A stretch of 64,000 nt of DNA. It comes from Girardinichthys multiradiatus. Lineage: Eukaryota > Chordata > Actinopteri > Cyprinodontiformes > Goodeidae. The stretch lies in NCBI RefSeq assembly GCF_021462225.1, contig NC_061800.1, forward strand, positions 7,943,814 to 8,007,813. Direction: 5' to 3'. The notes under the pieces were generated by a model that searched no databases, was not told the DNA's origin, and worked only from the letters and a program-made list of their open reading frames with translations. The position numbers and the translations under genes are program-made. Each line of letters starts with the position of its first letter. Position 1 is the stretch's first letter. Shown here piece by piece: positions 10,850 to 55,979 of this stretch.

Positions 10850-11700
10850 GCATATATATATGTATTTAAAGGCACAGCTCAAAACATAACTTCCTTGTGT
10901 GACACAATGGGAATATATGTAAGAGATTCAAAGAAATATTAAAAATCAGCCAACTTTTCAGGAAGAGAATTGTTGACCTCCACAAGGCTCAAGGTTCATC
11001 ATTAGGTACCATCGTCAGATGCCTGAAGGTACCATGTTAACTGTATGAACATTTATATGCAAGTCTAAACACCATGAGAGCATCCAGCCATAATACTGTT
11101 CAGGAAGGAGAAGGGCTCTCTGTCCCAGAGATGAACTGGTTTTAGTCTGAAATGTGTGTATCAACCCTGCAAGAAGGGTGAAGATGCTGGCTGGAGCTGG
11201 TAGGGGGTGTGAAAGGAGTTGTCTACCAACATGGGCTGAGGGACCACAAAGGTAATGTTTTGGAGGGACTATCATAAAGCTCTGATCGCATTCCCATAGA
11301 AAATATGTGGGCAAAGCTAAAACTGTGTGTGTGAGAAAGGTGGCCTACAGACCTGACTCAGAACCATCAGCTCTGTCTGGAGAAACTGGGTCAGAATTCC
11401 AGCAAACTATTGTGAGAAGCTTGTGGAAAGCTGCCCAAAATGCTTGACTGAAGTTACAGAATTTCAAAGGGCTATTCTATCAAATATTAGGAAAACATAT
11501 GTAAACTTGTGAATTTGAAACAAAGTATGAAAAAACATCTAAAAAAAAATGTGTCTCTCATTATTCTGGAAACAAGCCAATAGAAATAATTTTGTTAATC
11601 CTAACTGACCTAAAACAGGAAATGCTTAGTTTGATTTAATGTCACAGGGAGAATTTGTCTTTCTATACAGTGTATGTAAATATGTGGTTCAGCTGTATAT
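10850..11700 (+). mobile_element. Decayed Tc1-like element
   Basis: The stretch contains eroded transposase words of a Tc1 type in the expected order. AAAAATCAGCCAA and GAATTGTTGACCTCCACAAG come early, ATGTTTTGGAGGGACTATC and GCATTCCCATAGAAAATATG come mid to late, and the terminus TACAGTGTATGTAAATATG is at about 11,668-11,686. No long frame survives. A minus-strand 99-codon frame here is a chance shadow. Confidence 0.5.
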
Positions 11701-13080
11701 CCTTTATCTCCAATAATAAAAGAACTACGTTAAGTTACATTTAATTAACATAATGATGTGTTTTTATGTATCATGTTTGAACGATTGCTGATTCAAGGAG
11801 GTACCTGGCTGTTCAGGGGGATTTTCTGTCACCTTTTACAATTGTCCTCAAGGGGGCGCTGATGTTCCAGCTGAGAAACAAAATGGATTGGTTGTAAGCT
11901 GCTGACTTGACTTCCTGTAATGCTGAAACAGATTTATACAGACCAACACAAACAGCAAGCTGAATTCATATTTTATAAATTGAAGTATATGTAAATCACC
12001 CAAGTACTATTTAGTCTGACTAACTCCAAATATTTATTGACACACTTTGTGAAATCGTCCTATTTTAGTCAGAAATTTTAGACACACAAATTATTAACTT
12101 TATAGCTCTCCCTGCTGCTCATCAAATCTTGATGCAAGGGTTATGCAGAGAATATAAATACTTGTGGCTTGACTGTATAAAAAGCAACAGCTAGGGAGCA
12201 ATGGTTTCCTCTAGAGATAAAAAAAAACTCCTCCCAGTCTTTCCGTTTTGACTTTATGAAAAACTTTGTAAGACATTCTCAGACAAACCAGAACACAGTT
12301 TAGTATAAATAAATCTCAGCTAATTTCTGGTCATTCTAAAGTAATCCAGCTGAGCCCTGACCAGTCTAAATTGCCAAATCCAGGCCAGACTCTAAACAAA
12401 AATCAAATATCAACTACAGCATCATTAGACAGTGCACAGAGGATGTCCTTTCCCAACCCAGGATCGTACTGCCCTGAACGGACAAACATATTGCTCATTT
12501 TAAAAGAAAAACAGCTACTGCTTAAAAATCTCCCCCCAGCATCTTAGAACCCATACTGGAATGTATTATTACGTTAAGCTTGTTTAGATGTTTGATCATT
12601 CATGGATAGCTTAGAGGTACACAGGAAGCTACAGAGATGGAGCTTATAGATAGAACTGGTGATTTTTGTTTAAAGGCACAAAATCATCTCTGACAGCTGG
12701 GAGAACCAAACTGTGCTTTTGGTAAGTTTTAAGGTCTGGGTCTGGCTAAACGTAAGACATGTGCTGCCCTCTTGCAGTGGTTCCACTGTTACCTATATCC
12801 CAAGGGTTCTGGTGTCAGCTGGGACTTTTCAGAGCCGTTTTCCTCTCTCCCTGGGGTTTTGCATTTGGTTTCTCTCAGCAGTCCAATAAAACATGTACTT
12901 ATCCTGGTTTATCCAGTGAGGCTAAAGGGACTGTATTTGTGGAGAGGTTTTCTCCTGAAATGGTCCAGCCTCACAGTATGCTGCTGTGATATGGTAACAT
13001 TGCGGTGTGATGTTTTTTGTAGACCAATTTCATAATATGCTCTTTGTGGAGATCTCATAAATCAAAAAAGTATGGTGTGC
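11701..13080. other. Sequence without a recognised gene
   Basis: Mostly unique-looking AT-rich DNA. Overlapping + frames at 12,759-13,035 carry no known domain and no credible splice context. No RNA gene was seen. Confidence 0.4.
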
Positions 13081-13089
13081 AGTTCTATT

Positions 13090-13570
13090 TAGCCAACCTG
13101 AGTCGATTAGTTGTAGTCACCTTCTCCTACAATTATAGCTGCAGGTCTTTTGGGCTCTGTGCCTCCCTGCTTTGTACATCTAGTAGCTGATGTTTGGACT
13201 GTCAGATTGCTCTGAGAGCTTCTGTGAACAATAATTTCAACTTGTTCAAGAGATTCTCCTGAACAAGTTGCTACTCCCCCACCCCCATGTTTCACTTTAA
13301 GGATATGTTCAGATCGATGTGCTGTGTTCGTCTACCACAACACATTGTATTTTGCATTTAGCTTAAAAGATCAATTTTGGATTCATCTGACCAGAGCGCA
13401 TTCTTCTACATGCCCCCTACACAGCTTATAGGAAACTAGACCATGGCTGTCTTCTTGCTGCTCTTCCATTAAACCAGATTTGGGTAATTCACCACTAAGT
13501 TTCTCCCACCTAAGTTGTGGGTCTTTACAGCTCCTCCAAAGTTACCATAGACTCCTTGGTACAACTGAAA
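13090..13570 (-). mobile_element. Tc1-like transposase remnant
   Basis: Read on the minus strand, the piece around 13,370-13,400 encodes an eroded LWSDESKI motif, the first catalytic aspartate region. Around it are recognisable family words on the + strand: CTGTGTTCGTCTACCACAA, TTCATCTGACCAGAGCGCA and CAGCTCCTCCAAAGTTACCAT. There is no intact frame. Confidence 0.6.
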
Positions 13571-13659
13571 ATTAACGCTAAGGATACAGCTGAGATGAAA
13601 TTATACACATGAGAACTTTAGTTACTAAATAGGCGAGTTCTGAAGACTGTTGGTTGCAG

Positions 13660-13965
13660 TGCATTTAGAGGAGTAAGAGTAAGGAGGGCTGAATACAAAT
13701 GTACACCAAACTTTTCAGATTTTTATTCAAAAAGAAGAAACACCATTCCTGCTGTGACCCTGCAAGAATAAGCTGGTATGGACAATGGGTGGTGGGATGT
13801 AAAACCATTTATCCTTTTTATCGCACTTCACAATTTTGCAGTTCATTGTGTTGGTCAGAGGTGTAAAATCCTGATGAACAGTGAGAGCACTAAAAATATA
13901 CAATTAGAGTTTACTGTTGTAATGTGACAGAATATGAAAGTCAAGAGGTTTGAGTACTTCATACA
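13660..13965 (+). mobile_element. Tc1-like 3' terminal region
   Basis: GAATACAAATGTACACCAAA, CTTTTCAGATTTTTATTC and TGTGACAGAATATGAAA follow the usual order of a common Tc1 3' end. Its orientation is opposite to the fragment just upstream, so it is a separate insertion. Confidence 0.5.
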
Positions 13966-14183
13966 TCATGCTCTTTCCTTTATGTCTGTACAATACTTAT
14001 AATAATATTACAGATAGATACATATATTTTGAGATATATTAAATTATAAATGCTTAAAGGTTAATGATAAATTGTCCATCAACTTCAACAGTGAACGTTT
14101 AAAAGTTGTTCTTTTCTCAAAATATAAAAGAAAATCTAGGACCTGCCAATAAGTCTCTGGTGCTGCATCTTCTGCAGCTCAGC

Positions 14184-14736
14184 TCAGACAGAGCTTGATG
14201 AAGCAGTTTCTTTCTCATTTGCATTGCTGGTTGTGCGGACATTTGACTGTATCCTATTGTTCTTGCTGTTCAGTTCAGTGGCTCTACCAATGCTTCGGAC
14301 ACGAAACACACTTCTCATGAAGCGCCGCATCTCCTTCCTCACCGAGCCAGACAGGAGGAAAAACATGACGGGGTCCAGGCAGCTGTTGAGGGCAGAAAAT
14401 ACCAACGATGTCTCGTTGAGTTTATCAGCCAAGTTCTTCCAGACACAGCTCACATTGTTGATCTGGGTTGTTATATAGAAGCCACGTATAATGTGATAGG
14501 GAACGAAACAGACGACGAACAGGAACAGGATGAAGAAGGACTTCCGTGCGACTTGACTATAGTGTGGCGCTGTGGGCAGATGCGGACAGTCCTGTGATCT
14601 CTGGAAGAGCTTCTGGGCAATCTTTCCATAGGACACCATCAGGCAGATGAAGACCAGCCAGAAGACAGCCAACATAATAATGTTGATGTGAACTTTCCAC
14701 ATATCCTCCTTCTCAATATTCCTGTAGTGGAAACAC
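14184..14736 (-). CDS. gpr34: gpr34 coding exon 2
   Basis: 553 nt, from the final G of codon 176 to TGA at 14186-14184. The acceptor is a pyrimidine-rich CTTTTTATTTTCAG. It begins with C177, the loop-2 cysteine expected to pair with C103, and encodes TM5-TM7 and a serine-rich tail ending ETASSSSV. An upstream methionine in the same frame (at 14753) lies inside the intron and is not used. Confidence 0.92.
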
Positions 14737-15347
14737 CTGAAAATAAAAAGCAACTCACTTGCAGGGACCTTCTAAGCACAGCACAAGGACAAAGTATAAA
14801 AGCTTATAACAATGACTTACATTGTTGTTGAGTGACTTTTTGTAATGACGAACGGTAACATGATAGCCAGGGCCACCATCCAAATGATGACACAGACAGC
14901 GATGCTCCACGTTGGGGACTGCAGCTTATTGCGAGTACCAGCACTGCCATAAATCCTCAGGTAGCGATCGACGCTGATCAGCCCCAGCAGAGTGATGCTG
15001 ATATACATGTTCATGTAGAAGAAGTAGCCCACTGTTTTACATAGCCAGGGCCACATTTTCCATTGGTTCTTCTGGAGGTGATACTGGATCCTGAATGGCA
15101 GACATATGGCCAGCAGCAGGTCTGCCAACGCGAGGTTAATGAGGAAGACCCGCATGGAGTTCCTTTTAGAGCGGACGAAGAAGAACACCCACAGAGCCAA
15201 CAGGTTCCCGATGAGACCCAGGATGAAGATGATGGAATAGAGCACCACCAGCGGCATCTGGAGCATTTTATTGTCCACACAATTGTCTGTATCAGATGTG
15301 TTTGTGACTGAAGCCTGAGAGCTGTTTGGGGGCTCAAGGGTCAGCAT
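14184..15347 (-). CDS. gpr34: GPR34-type G-protein-coupled receptor, two coding exons
   Basis: A 359-residue rhodopsin-family receptor. Exon 1 is 15347-14821 and exon 2 is 14736-14184, with an 84-bp intron bordered by GTAAGT and TTTTCAG. It aligns by eye with GPR34 throughout. There are two N-terminal glycosylation sequons (N8, N16). TM1 has GLIGNLLAL, TM2 LALADLLLAICLPFRI, then the TM3 cysteine C103, DRY at 127-129, the loop-2 cysteine C177, TM6 FVVCFVPYH and TM7 LNSCLDPVMFFLLSG. The last has phenylalanine where NPxxY-type motifs usually have tyrosine. GPR34 is a lysophosphatidylserine-responsive plasma-membrane receptor expressed in microglia and other immune cells. The gene lies antisense within a cask intron, as in mammals. 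Start choice: first ATG, in good context (ACACCATG). Which fish paralog this is cannot be decided here. Confidence 0.93.
14821..15347 (-). CDS. gpr34: gpr34 coding exon 1
   Basis: 527 nt: 175 codons plus two bases of the split methionine codon 176 (AT|G). The donor is AAT|GTAAGT. It encodes the extracellular N-terminus, TM1-TM4 and the start of extracellular loop 2, ending SHSTTM. Reading on into the intron gives TAA at once, so the splice is needed for a full receptor. Confidence 0.92.
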
Positions 15348-17526
15348 GGTGTTTTGATTCTCAGTCCTACAAGCAGATGAGATGAAATGACTGAAATGTT
15401 CAGTATTTACTTCTCTTGAGCAGCTTGTTTAGTTTTCTTGGTAAAATGTTAGCTCTCCTCATGTCTCCTAAGTCAATGATTCTTGCTGATTGTCTAGCAA
15501 CTCTGAGTACAAGTCAAACAGCCTGTGTGGCTGCTGCAGTTTATTTAGTAACATATCAGTTGGGGTGTCTGTCTCTTTTTTCTAATCTAGCAACACTGTC
15601 AGCTAGTTAGATCTTGTGAGCGTATGCATTAGCAGATTGCTGTGAGGTCTCCTTATCAAAACATCTGCAGAACTAATGGTAAAAGCAGAAGGGAGCTTTT
15701 TTATGCTCACAGTCCATAGCCCGCTACGTTTATCCACTGCAGAAGAGAAAAAAATTAAACACTCACCTTATTTGTTAGGTTGTTTCTTCTCTGTACACCT
15801 ATATTAAATAATACATCCAGCTTTTTCTTTCCTTTGAGTTAAGTCTGTTGAAAAAGAATCCAAAAAGACTCAAAAGGTTCCTTAAAAAGACTCAAAAAAT
15901 TCAAGATCTTGTCTCCTTGTGTTACTTTACATTCAGCTGCATAAATATAACCAAACGCAATGAAAATAGTTCTCTGATGAGCGCTCTTCTTTCTCCTGCT
16001 GCCACGCTGTTCATTATCTCTGCCGCTATGAGAAGAATCTCTCCCCAGCTGTGCTTTTTAGAGCACACAGAGCAATGCTGTGGTGTTGAGCAAGAATAAA
16101 CACGTTAAATGTGGCTACTCCCTCTCTTTCTTCTCACTTACCATGCAGAACTGAGGCAAACGCATGCAGGCAGTACAGTCTCTACTCAGCAATACACTGG
16201 ATGTATTGCTGAGCAGAGACGGCTGGGAAAAGAAATTACACCTAGGTTACTATTGTATGTGCCCACAGAAATTAGGTCATTGCTGTCAGAGGGAAGCTAA
16301 GCCAGGTTAGAGCTGGCAAAGTTGGCAAACACCTAATTTCTACCCAAACAGTTTTTAGCATTTTTGTGACATTAAAAACTAAGCTGAAAGGGATGGATGG
16401 TGAACACACAACACAGTTTCAGCCAAAGGTCAAATTAAATCAGTTACAGTGTGTTCATCAAAGTTGTTATGTTGGGAAACGTTTTAGTATCCCCTTCCTG
16501 TGAAGAAAAGTTAGCCTCCAGAAGAAATGATCTCATTTGGTCATGGACCACATGCAGACCAGGGATTGGTAAGTAAACCCATTGGTTTGAAAGGTGCTAA
16601 CGCTCTCACGGTGGGCACCAGAGGGCATAAGTGGTGGCATCATGAAGGGATAAGTAGTGTTACAGGCAGTTGCCAAAGCGCCCAACGGTACACAGTAGGC
16701 AGCATTGCTAGCGGTTGACGAGGTTAGATGGTGGTTGTTTTTTTGAGTATGCTAATTACAACGTTGAAATCATCAGATATGCAATGGCAACCACAAGCTT
16801 CATAGAGCTTCCAGTCAACCAAGACGGAGCAGACCAACCAAGGATTTTTATGTTCTAAACCAACCATTTAAGAACCCCATCACATCTGGGCCAACCATCT
16901 GGGCTCAGCTCTTGGACACCTTACACTTACACACTCATCCCATGCGAAGGAGATCCTGGGACACAGCCAGAACTTGCTGAAAGAAATATATCCTATTTCT
17001 TAGCTGAAAATTCTCTGTTATCCCCTAGAATAAGCTGGAGAGCATCTTGGTCCATCGTGGACCTGTTATCACTTTAATCAAAGACAATCTATGGATGTGT
17101 CAACAATTTATATCTAAATCCAACATTAGTTGCTCAACTGCTTCTGTTTCTTAAAAACAAAAACTTCCACGGTGCTTTGAGAATTTCCATAGAAAGTTAA
17201 GTTGATTCATTTGACATGCATGTTGCAGCACTTTAAACCACTTCCATCACAGGGCATCATTTTCATTTTGATGCGTTTCCTCTGATTGCTTTGTCATTCC
17301 TTCATGTGAGGTCAGCTACATATAGCAACCTAATCTGTGTGATACTACTAGAGTGCACCTCTGTGATTATCCTACGTGTGTGCGTGGTCATAGTGTGTGA
17401 TGGTTTGGGAGTGTCTTTGCTCATATAATTTGTTTGTGTGTGTTATTTATGAAGGAACGTCACCCTCTAATTAGCAAACTGCCACCATGAATTCATGAGC
17501 CTCTGTTCCTCTACTCTCATTCTCAG
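15348..17526. other. cask intron and upstream side of gpr34
   Basis: No further exon, 5' noncoding exon or core promoter can be assigned with confidence. Small frames (15416-15610, 15848-16099, 16109-16300, 16527-16718) have no domains. A 17-bp inverted repeat with one mismatch lies at 16,180-16,196 / 16,202-16,218. Confidence 0.4.
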
Positions 17527-50019
<32,493 letters not shown>

Positions 50020-50020
<1 letters not shown>

Positions 50021-50180
50021 TTGCACAATTTTCACTTTTTGGAGTGCCGGTGGGAAGCCGGAGTACCTGTAGATGACCCGCGAATACCCAGGAAGAACAT
50101 ACAAACTCCATGTAGAAAGACACCAGACCAGGATTCAAACCCATGACCTTGTTGCAAGGCAGCAGTGCTGACACAGTGGT
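50020..50180 (-). repeat. SINE-like repeat, inverted
   Basis: The reverse complement reads CATGGAGTTTGTATGTTCTTC and GGTATTCGCGGGTCATCTAC-type text, with a B-box-like GGTTTGAATCC on the minus strand (complement of GGATTCAAACC at 50,132). It is related to the SINE at 53,065. Confidence 0.6.
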
Positions 50181-50939
50181 AGGAATATGCGTATTGATAG
50201 TTATTAATCCAGGGTGCACTGACGAGATTAGTTTCGCTGGGTGGATTCCTAGAAACCTCTCCAAGGTCTGTCATGTCAGGGCTTCTTTGTGGTTGTGTGC
50301 ATTAATACCCCTGTGTGTCTGTAAACAGTAACACTGGGGGTGGTTTGTCTGCTTTTTGATTGAAATTAACAAGCCATCAAGCATCTACATGTGAGTTGTA
50401 CTTGTATTCTGCACAAACACTTCATCTTAAAGTCATTCAGCTGTTGCAGAACTTTGAGTTCAGTTATGCGATATGCTGATGAGCCGGCAAGTCGGGATGC
50501 TCTTCTGTCTAATTGTGTTAGACAATAAACCTTTCTTTGCTCTTGAACAGAAAACATTTATTGACATTTCAAGTTTTCTTCCTGAGTTTTAGTCAAAGTC
50601 GACTAAAATCCTCTTTTATCTGCAGCTTTTACTTCAGTTTGTCCTCAAGGTGAAATTTTCTTTGATAAGTGTCGACTTTTTTTGCGCAATAGAGAATGTC
50701 TTACTGGATGTAAACAAATATACAGCTAAAAAAAAGAAAATAACCCCAAAAATCGTCATAGAAACTGCAGCACTTGGATCTCACAATACTCTCACGCTTG
50801 CTGTCTCTCTACAAATCCAGCGCCTTTTCAGATGTATTCATAATCAGACCTTTTAACGTTTTATCTTTATCCTAAACCCTCACATGTTTATTTGTATTCT
50901 ATATGATAGACCATATGATCTATATGATTGTATTATTGT
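50181..50939. other. cask intron, nothing recognised
   Basis: No exon or repeat identified. Confidence 0.4.
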
Positions 50940-51275
50940 GAAGTGGAAGGAAAATGGTATTTTGTTTTACTTCTGCTTTTCCAAGAGAAATCTGTAAAGT
51001 GTGTCGTACATTTATATTCAGCCCCCTTTAGTCAATACTAACCTTTAGTACAATTAAAGCTGCTTTTGATTTATGTCTCTTCCAGTTTTGAACATCTGGA
51101 ATCTGAAATGTTTGATCATTCTTCTTTGTGAAGAAGGTCACGCTCATTGAGCTCGAATAGAGATCATATGTAAACATACATTTTCAAGTTTTGCCACAGA
51201 TTCTCAGTTGGATTTAGGTTTGAACTTTGACTGGGTCATCCTAATCCATGAATATACTTTGATCTAAACCAAGGG
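50940..51275 (-). mobile_element. Tc1-like terminal fragment
   Basis: GTGTCGTACATTTATATTCAG, CCCCCTTTAGTCAATACTAACC and GGATTTAGGTTTGAACTTTGAC are in the order of a Tc1 end and leader. No transposase body. Confidence 0.5.
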
Positions 51276-52380
51276 TCCCCAAACCCTGGATTCCGGTCCA
51301 AATACAGACCCAGCGAGCTTTTCATTCAGACCGCAAAGGTGCTAAATTAAGATGGAAAAACTGGACCCACAGTCCATTTCAGGTTTAATAAATCACATTA
51401 CGGGTGGTAAGTAATTACATTTGCATGTCCCCCTCCCATATATTTGTGAGTTCTGGTCATCAGGATATGTTTTGCATATTCAGGAAGGCAACCATGCTAA
51501 AACATTTGTGTGCGCTGTTCCGCCCATTTTACACATGCAGTTTGATTTGCACCTGGTTTATAGATCAGCTTTGCGCACATAACCCAGTTTGTATGTGTTT
51601 GTACTGCTCTCCTTATCAGAGAGTATTTGGTGTCTCTTTCGGTGATTTAGGTTTCAGCTAATACTGGGAATTATCAAGAAAGGTTCCTCTCTCATCTTCT
51701 TTTCCTGGGGGCCATTTAAAAGGCTCTTGTTGTTTTTAGACAGGTCATGAAATCTGTCTCTTGATTCCCACACATGCTTTCAGCCTGACTGTTAACAGTC
51801 AGCTATCTGCTCTCCACTCCTGTCTGTGACTCAAATATGGACATAAACAGCTGAGCTGCAGGCCCCAGCTGCAGACTGGTGACTTGCTGCTGCGTCACCA
51901 CATCACAACCATATGTAGGGAATAGAGAAGACCTTAGATAAATGTTGTCTTTTTGCCTTCCTAATGGCTGGCCCTGTTTCCTTCTCACCGTTTTTTTGCT
52001 CAGCCCTTTTTCTGATATGTAAGCCAGGCTGTCCAACAGGTCATTAATCAAGAGGTTCTGGGAATTTGCAGTTTAAATGAGACTGAGAACAATTGACTTG
52101 TGTTTAAAGTTTTTATTTTACATACAGTTTAAATTCATTTTCAGTCAAACAGAGATTAAAGCACTGTAACTACTCTCTGGTGTGCATCACTGAGTTATTG
52201 TGTGTCAGATGAGCTGCTCCTCTTCTCTCTCTGTCAGAAGTGAGGCTTCTGTTCTTGTTTTATAGGTTAGACTCATCAAGTTACATTAAGTGTTAGACGT
52301 TCTATTACGGTGTAAATAACTAACATTATTACATTATTAGTATTTTCTTTAGCCTGTAAGTGTTTTATTTATTGTTTTTG
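51276..52380. other. cask intron; start resembles a DNA-transposon end
   Basis: AAGGGTCCCCAAACCCTGGA at 51,272 recalls the end of hAT-type MITEs, but no opposite end was found. The rest is unassigned. Confidence 0.3.
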
Positions 52381-52384
52381 TTTA

Positions 52385-53064
52385 CAACTTTTCAAAGCTG
52401 TAAAATGGATGTTCCACAAGAATCAATTTTGGGACAACTGCTGCTTTGTTTTCATATTAATGAATTTCATGAAAGTTGTAAAGATGTTCATTGCAATATG
52501 TGTGCAGATGATGGTGTCATTACTGCAAACACTCCACAGTGGGCCACAGAGGAAAGAAACAGGGAAATTAGTGGGAGTCTTACAACGGTTTAATGAAAAG
52601 TTTCTGTCCTTGAATTGGACCAAAACAGTCTCAATGTGTTCATCAGACAAAAAGTCAGTAATTTTATTGTACTAATTGACAACAAAGAAATTAAAAAGTA
52701 GATGATTTCAAATATATGGGTGCTGTTTTGGATTGCCAACTTTAATTTGAAGCTCATATTAGGAAAGTTTCTATAACTGTAAAAAAAATCATCTAAACTG
52801 CCTTTGTCTAAGAGATAAGATCATGTTTGCTGGTACATGCTGCTAAAATATATTTGCATGTTTTAATTGTGTCACATTTTTTCTTTTTGTGTAACTGTCT
52901 GGGGCCAAACTATCCAGTTTTAAAGCCTGTGATGCCCTTGCACAAACAAGCATTTAAAGGTTTGGACCAAAAGCCAATGAAGTGGCATTATTGTAAAATC
53001 TTCGATAAAAGCTTTAATAGTTTTATGCATTTGTCGTTTGTAGTCTTCATGTTTGCTTTTACAT
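52385..53064 (+). mobile_element. LINE reverse transcriptase remnant
   Basis: VPQESILGQLLLCFHINEF and CADDGVITANTPQWATEE are an eroded [11 protein letters not shown] and YADD box. Further on come VDDFKYMGAVLDCQL, LCLRDKIMFAG and GPKANEV-type pieces such as HKQAFKGLDQKPMKWHYCKI, which match the C-terminal region of a fish L2-type LINE. Heavily stopped. The following SINE cuts it at about 53,065. Confidence 0.65.
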
Positions 53065-53290
53065 GGTCACTGCACCTTGCAGCCATAAGGTCCTGGGTTC
53101 GACTCCCGGCCAAGGGTCTTTCTGCATGGAGTTTGCATGTTCTCTCCGTGCATGCATGGGTTCTCTCTGGGTACTCTGGCTTCCTCCCACAGTCCAAAAA
53201 CGTGACTGTTAAGTTAATTGGTCTCTTTATAATAGCCTTTAGGTGTGCATGGTTGTTTGTCCTGTGTGTCTCTGTCTTGCCCTGATGAAG
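53065..53290 (+). repeat. tRNA-derived SINE
   Basis: AAGGTCCTGGGTTCGACTCC holds the B box. The body CATGGAGTTTGCATGTTCTC, TTCCTCCCACAGTCCAAAAA and TTAATTGGTC is a very common fish repeat. It is inserted in the LINE remnant. Confidence 0.82.
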
Positions 53291-55675
53291 TCTTATTTTA
53301 GATCTCAATAGGTTAATTTGTGTTATTAGTTTGACAAGTTAACTTCTAAAAACCTTACTAGGGACTGGGCCTGGGAATTAGCATTTGGCACCAATGCCTA
53401 TAGACAGCACAACGGTTTTATGTGTGCAAATACATTTAATAAATTTTGTTTTTTGCCTTCTTTTTCGCAGATTAACCAACACCATCAATCTGCATCTAAC
53501 AATTACAGATATTTCACAGGTCTAATAATCAGTAAATTCAGTACTCATATTTATTTACCAATTATTATTTAATTATTATTCATAATAATAATTGAATAAT
53601 GTTCATTCTGGGAAATTTAGTCATTAGTACAAATAGTTCTTGAATCAAGCCTATGAGGCCTCACCAGTGCTGCATTAAAATGGATAATACTCATCAAGTG
53701 AAATCTGTTTCTACTCCTCTGCAGACTTTACAAACCACAAAAATCTAGTTTAGATGGCCTCAGTTGTTTCTGACCCCTGGCCTTCTGTTCAACCATGTTT
53801 ACAGCCACAGACTCATCTCCAAGGAAGAATAGGTTAACCACATTGTGTTTGACAGAGGAGCTTGAAGTTTGCTGATTCAGACTTGCTGGAAATGTGTTGC
53901 TAATAGTTAGAAATATAGAGGAACTGCATTTCAGAAACTTAACTGACCGCCTTTATTTTTAGATGATATAAACAAATGTAGACTAGCATAGCTGGGTCCA
54001 CCCTGGTTGAATCCAGTTTTTCAGCTGTTCAACGGTCTGGTCTTAAAATAAATTAAAAAATCTACTACATTAATAAATTAATGTTCTTTACAGAATCACA
54101 GGTGCCATTCTTGGCATAATGATACAGTTAAAACTAAATGCTTGCAAACACTGTATCAAAAGACATATAATTGTTTTTTTAGCTTTCACTGTTTAACACT
54201 AAGACTAAACTTTTCCTGTTTCAGGTCAGTTAGAATTACCAAATTATTTTTGTGTGCTAAATGCCAGAATGATTCAAATTTGGACGTTTACATCCATTTC
54301 CTGAGTGGAACTGCTGTTCATTCTGTATGACTTATATATTTTTAGTTTTGGCCTATTTTTTTTCATCAGATAGTCTAGCAACTTTTAAATTATAAACCAT
54401 GGGAAGAATATTAATATATTGTGGCACATATAACATTTTCCTTAGCCATTCTTCAAAATTGGAAAGACCAGAGAAAGTTCTGTATGATTATGGTTCATTT
54501 ACCTTGATCTTCATAAATCAGGTTTATTTGTCTCATCCTTCCCATATCTGAAGACTAAGCGACAATGAACTGTAACAAACAAGGCTTGATAAGGAGATAT
54601 ATTAATCTTGCATGGTGGAGGGTCAGTGATGCTGTGGGCCTGTTATACGTTTTCAATGTGTTTTTAGTATGCTGCTGTAAAAGATTAATATGTTTTAAGG
54701 CATTACACATCTTTATCAGAAGTACAAATCATAGAGGAGGACACTGTATATTTTCTTGCTTTCTTTTGGACTGCAAGCACTCCCACTCAATATCTATGGG
54801 GTGACTTCATTGGAAATTGTGGTAAATGATGTCTGACATTTTCCTGCTATAACAGCATCATCCCCACTGGGAAGATATGTTATTTTGATGGGAACAAATG
54901 TTTTAGCTGCCCATGCCTGATCAACAGCTAAGTGTGATCATGCTTTAAGTGCAGACGGGTGGACCCGGCTAAGAACCAGATGACAATAGACCATATTCTT
55001 ACTGTTTTGAGCAGCATCTCTGGAATAGGTGAAAACACAAGTTTTATGACCAGTTTAAATTATCTTACATGCAGATGAACCCTGCAAGCCTGAAAAATAA
55101 GGAATCCTAGGGAGCATGCACAGATTGAGTTGAACAGAAACGTGTGTGAGTGTATGCATTCTTAGTGGCTCAATAGGTCAAAGTGTGTGTGAAGCAGTGG
55201 TGGTGGGAGCTGCAGATGTCTCCTTTTCAGCTTCACTTTCTCACCCCTCCCCTGCTCTGAGAAAAGGCTGTTGTCAGGCCTCAGTACCACTCACAGACAG
55301 CCACCATGGTGCTCAGACATCCTGCAGACGATGTTCGGATGGAGCACTAGAACTCATTTGCACTCTGCTGGTGTTTGTCCGTCGAGCCTCGCTGCTTTTG
55401 GGAGCTTTGCTGGTGTTTACTTCCTGTTTTACTCTCCCCTGACGTGTTTGCAGGAACCACGTTTTGTCAAGCGATACCTCGAGGTAAATTTGCAGTGAGC
55501 TCAACACCTACTGTGTGTGTATTTGGTGTGTGACATGCATAATGAGGTGCTTTAGTATTATTTTTTTTCTTTTCCCCTGTGGTACTTCCTACAGTTCCTT
55601 AGGCTCCTCTGAGCTACATGAGATGGAGAATAAACACCTGTCAGTATTCAGTATTGAAGATATGGGGTTTTCATC
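53291..55675. other. cask intron; one weak Tc1 trace
   Basis: At 54,610-54,645 CATGGTGGAGGGTCAGTGAT, then GCTGTGGGCC, recalls the HGGGSVMLW motif of Tc1 transposases. Nothing else is recognised. The frames at 54565-54804 and 55146-55442 are not supported as genes. Confidence 0.35.
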
Positions 55676-55678
55676 TTA

Positions 55679-55812
<134 letters not shown>

Positions 55813-55979
55813 TCATATATTCACAAGACTGTGAGGTTTTTTCTGTGCATGACAGTATTATTCTGCATTTGTTGAAACAACATATGCATACCTGCAAATA
55901 CAAGGTTTTCTTTTGATTTCTGTAGTCATTATCTACTATTTCTTTTTAAACTTTAGTTCATTTTCATGTGAAATTACTA

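Noticed and set aside
16527..16718. 63-codon frame with His/Trp-rich text near the first cask exon
   Set aside because: No splice context, no domain and no sign of conservation that can be judged here.
55442..55490. Possible small exon GTTTGCAG|GAACCACG...CTCGAG|GTAAAT (EPRFVKRYLE)
   Set aside because: The splice borders look good, but the 10 residues match no part of CASK that I know, and the expected next exon begins LYDKIN. Probably chance.
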